DNA of 40,813 nucleotides from JAAYCB01 sp012744395 (lineage in GTDB: Bacteria > Planctomycetota > Planctomycetia > Pirellulales > Thermoguttaceae), in the NCBI GenBank assembly GCA_028703175.1, contig JAQVNJ010000043.1:1-40813 (forward strand), written 5' to 3'. The notes under the pieces were generated by a model. It saw only the letters and a program-made list of their open reading frames with translations. It had not been told where the DNA came from and did not search any database. Both the position numbers and the translations under genes were made by a program. Shown here piece by piece: positions 39,148 to 40,813 of this stretch; position 1 is the first letter of the stretch, and the number at the start of each line of letters is the position of its first letter.

Positions 39148-39251
39148 CTGAGAGCCGATCCGAATCCTTTTTTTGCCGGTTCCATACCGCCGCGGCCCGC
39201 TGAGGAGGTTGCGCGTGCGGTTTCCGGGCAGGTACCTATCGAGTTCACTGA

Positions 39252-40571
39252 ATGGCCTCCGACGTCTATCGAATCGCACTGTATCTCCCCGCCCAGGGCG
39301 CCACCGAAACCGAAGCCACGATTGTCCAGTGGCTCGTCGGCCTGGGGGATGCGTTCTCGAAAGGCCAGGTGCTCGCGCAGGTGGACAGCGCCAAGTCCGT
39401 TTTCGACTTCGAAGCTCCCTGCGAGGGGCGCGTTGTGGGGATTCCCCATCCGGCGGGCGAGACGGTCTCCTATGAGACGCCGGTGCTCGAGATCGAGACT
39501 GCGGACCCGGCGATGCGCGACTGGATCCCGCCGGCCGTTTCCGCCGCGGGGGCGGAAGCGGCCCCGCAGGCCGTCGCGGCGATGGCAAGGCCCAGCCAGG
39601 GCGCCGCCGCATGTTCGATCATTGGACTGGGCGCCTATCTGCCCAGCCGGGTTGTCTCGAACGCCGAGTTGGTCGCGGACTTCCCCGGCATCTCCGAGGA
39701 GTATGTCTACCAGGTGACCGGCGTTCGCCAGCGGCACTGGGTCTCCGACGCGGAGAAGCCGTCCGACCTGGCCTTTGCCGCGTCGCGCAAAGCGATCCGC
39801 GAGGCCCAGATTCCCCCCGGCGAGATTGACGCGGTGATTCTCGCCACGACCACCCCCGACGTGGCCATGCCCTCGACCGCCTGCATCCTCCAGCAGCGTT
39901 TGGGCCTGCGCCCCGGTCCGGCCTTCGATTTGAACGCCGCCTGTTCGGGCTGGCTCTACGCGATCTCCCTGGCCGACGCAATGATCGGCTCGGGAATGGC
40001 CCGCAACGTGCTCACTGTGGGGGTCGACGTCCAGTCGCGGCTGCTCGATCGGACCGACCACACGACGTGCTTCCTGTTCGGCGACGGCGCCGGCGCGGCG
40101 ATCATCTCCGCGGGCGGCCATGGGCACCGCGTCTGCCGCACGCTGCTCGGGGCGGATGCGAGCGGCCTGCACATGGCGCGGCGGGAAGAGCCGGGTTACA
40201 TCGTGTCCAACGGGAGCGGCAACTACGATCCCTGGGTGCGGATGGACGGCCAGGCCCTGTTCCGCTTCGCCGCGGAGAGCTTCGCGAACTTGATCCGCGA
40301 CGCCGCCAGGATGAGCGGCTGGATGGAGGGCGAGGCCCGCTGGATCATCCCCCACCAGGCGAACGCCCGCATCCTGAAAGTCGCCGCCAAGCGCTGCAAT
40401 GTGTCGTACGATCGCTTCTACATGAACGTCGACCGCGTCGGCAACACCTCCAGCGCGAGCATTCCCCTGGCGATGGCCGAGGTCCAGGAGACCCTCGCCC
40501 GCGGCGACAAGCTGATCCTCTGCTCGGTCGGCGCCGGGATCACGACGGCCGCGGTGACGATCGAGTGGTAG
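39252..40571 (+). CDS. Lipoyl domain fused to 3-oxoacyl-ACP synthase III (FabH-like)
   Basis: A 439-residue protein. Residues 1-84 form a lipoyl/biotinyl-like domain (IALYLPAQGATETEATIVQWLVGLGDAFSKGQVLAQVDSAKS) with Lys48 in the DSAKS turn, as in lipoyl rather than biotin domains (no M-K-M). An Ala/Pro-rich linker of about 35 residues follows. From about residue 120 is a full KAS III: VVSNAELVADFPGISEEYVYQVTGVRQRHWV, then Cys231 in NAACSGWLYA, His368 in PHQANARIL and Asn398 in VGNTSSASIP. The triad of a condensing enzyme is thus complete. I infer acyl transfer from the lipoyl arm to Cys231 and condensation with malonyl-ACP or a like acceptor. It follows the E1 gene by 104 bp on the same strand. 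Confidence 0.88.
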   Translation: MASDVYRIALYLPAQGATETEATIVQWLVGLGDAFSKGQVLAQVDSAKSVFDFEAPCEGRVVGIPHPAGETVSYETPVLEIETADPAMRDWIPPAVSAAGAEAAPQAVAAMARPSQGAAACSIIGLGAYLPSRVVSNAELVADFPGISEEYVYQVTGVRQRHWVSDAEKPSDLAFAASRKAIREAQIPPGEIDAVILATTTPDVAMPSTACILQQRLGLRPGPAFDLNAACSGWLYAISLADAMIGSGMARNVLTVGVDVQSRLLDRTDHTTCFLFGDGAGAAIISAGGHGHRVCRTLLGADASGLHMARREEPGYIVSNGSGNYDPWVRMDGQALFRFAAESFANLIRDAARMSGWMEGEARWIIPHQANARILKVAAKRCNVSYDRFYMNVDRVGNTSSASIPLAMAEVQETLARGDKLILCSVGAGITTAAVTIEW

Positions 40572-40763
40572 CCGCGGGGCGGACCGCTCGGCGAGCGGAT
40601 GGCGGCGCGCGGCATCCGCACGTGCCGTGCCGGCGGAGTTCGAAGCGCCGTTTGATGCCCGGCGGAGATCCGGGTATCGTCGGCTGTGCGGGCGGCTGCT
40701 CGAATGCGGCCGATCCTTGCGCCAGGGCGCAAGTGCGGACGATGGACCTTGAGGGCGTTTTCG

Positions 40764-40813
40764 ATGGCCAGCACGGAACCTCGCTACCAGATTGTCCACT
40801 TTGACGACATCTC
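40764..40813 (+). CDS. Start of a gene cut by the right window edge
   Basis: ATG 40764 follows GAGGG at 40751-40755, eight bases away, and the frame runs open to the window end: MASTEPRYQIVHFDDI. Sixteen residues are too few for family assignment; openings like VxFDxI occur in small cupin proteins. It may belong to the same transcript as the E1 and lipoyl-KAS III genes, after a spacer of about 190 bp. Confidence 0.45.
   Translation, partial: MASTEPRYQIVHFDDI

Overview
The window looks like a chromosomal segment of a GC-rich planctomycete (Planctomycetota, probably Pirellulales-like). This rests on gene content, not on any marker gene: an FG-GAP beta-propeller protein, a ThuA-like protein, a Tat-exported Gfo/Idh/MocA oxidoreductase followed by an exported HEAT-repeat protein, a DUF2617 protein, a LutABC set, large exported alpha/beta hydrolases, and palindromic intergenic repeats with arms GTTCCCAAGCT/AGCTTGGGAAC. 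No rRNA, tRNA, CRISPR array, phage or intact transposase gene was seen.

Layout. 1-2.8 kb: the 5' end of a DUF4091-like exported protein, a seven-repeat FG-GAP protein and a ThuA-like protein. 2.8-5.7 kb: a FmdB-type zinc ribbon gene, a frameshifted GH16 remnant, a lower-GC patch with a small membrane protein, and a zinc-ribbon/deacetylase-like fusion. 5.7-11.7 kb: a tandem alpha/beta hydrolase, a GT9 glycosyltransferase, folC and two small exported proteins. 11.8-14.6 kb: a btuFDC-type operon on the minus strand with 4-bp overlaps. 15.2-18.3 kb: lutABC for L-lactate oxidation, with repeat elements in both spacers. 18.6-25.4 kb: a class I/II aminotransferase, carA, an HtrA protease, a classical argA and a PAS histidine kinase. 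25.5-30.9 kb: the Gfo/Idh/MocA plus HEAT pair and a second histidine kinase. 31-36.8 kb: DUF2617, a possible decayed BRCT gene, a lone hydE, a membrane protein, a small PD-(D/E)XK-like protein and an ABC-F (Uup) ATPase.

The most unusual part is 37.0-40.6 kb. A 2-oxoacid dehydrogenase E1 with fused alpha and beta halves is followed by a single protein that joins an N-terminal lipoyl domain to a complete ketoacyl-ACP synthase III with Cys, His and Asn in place. No E2 or E3 lies beside them. A good sigma70-type promoter (GTGACA, 17 bp, TACAAT) precedes the E1. I infer that the E1 may load an acyl group from a 2-oxoacid onto the lipoyl arm, which would pass it straight to the KAS III cysteine without an E2 or acyl-CoA step.

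Most other genes are metabolic or housekeeping and form short operons: btuFDC, lutABC, Gfo/Idh+HEAT, argA-htrA, and possibly E1-lipoyl-KAS III with the gene cut by the right edge. Convergent gene pairs are usually separated by a GC-rich hairpin.
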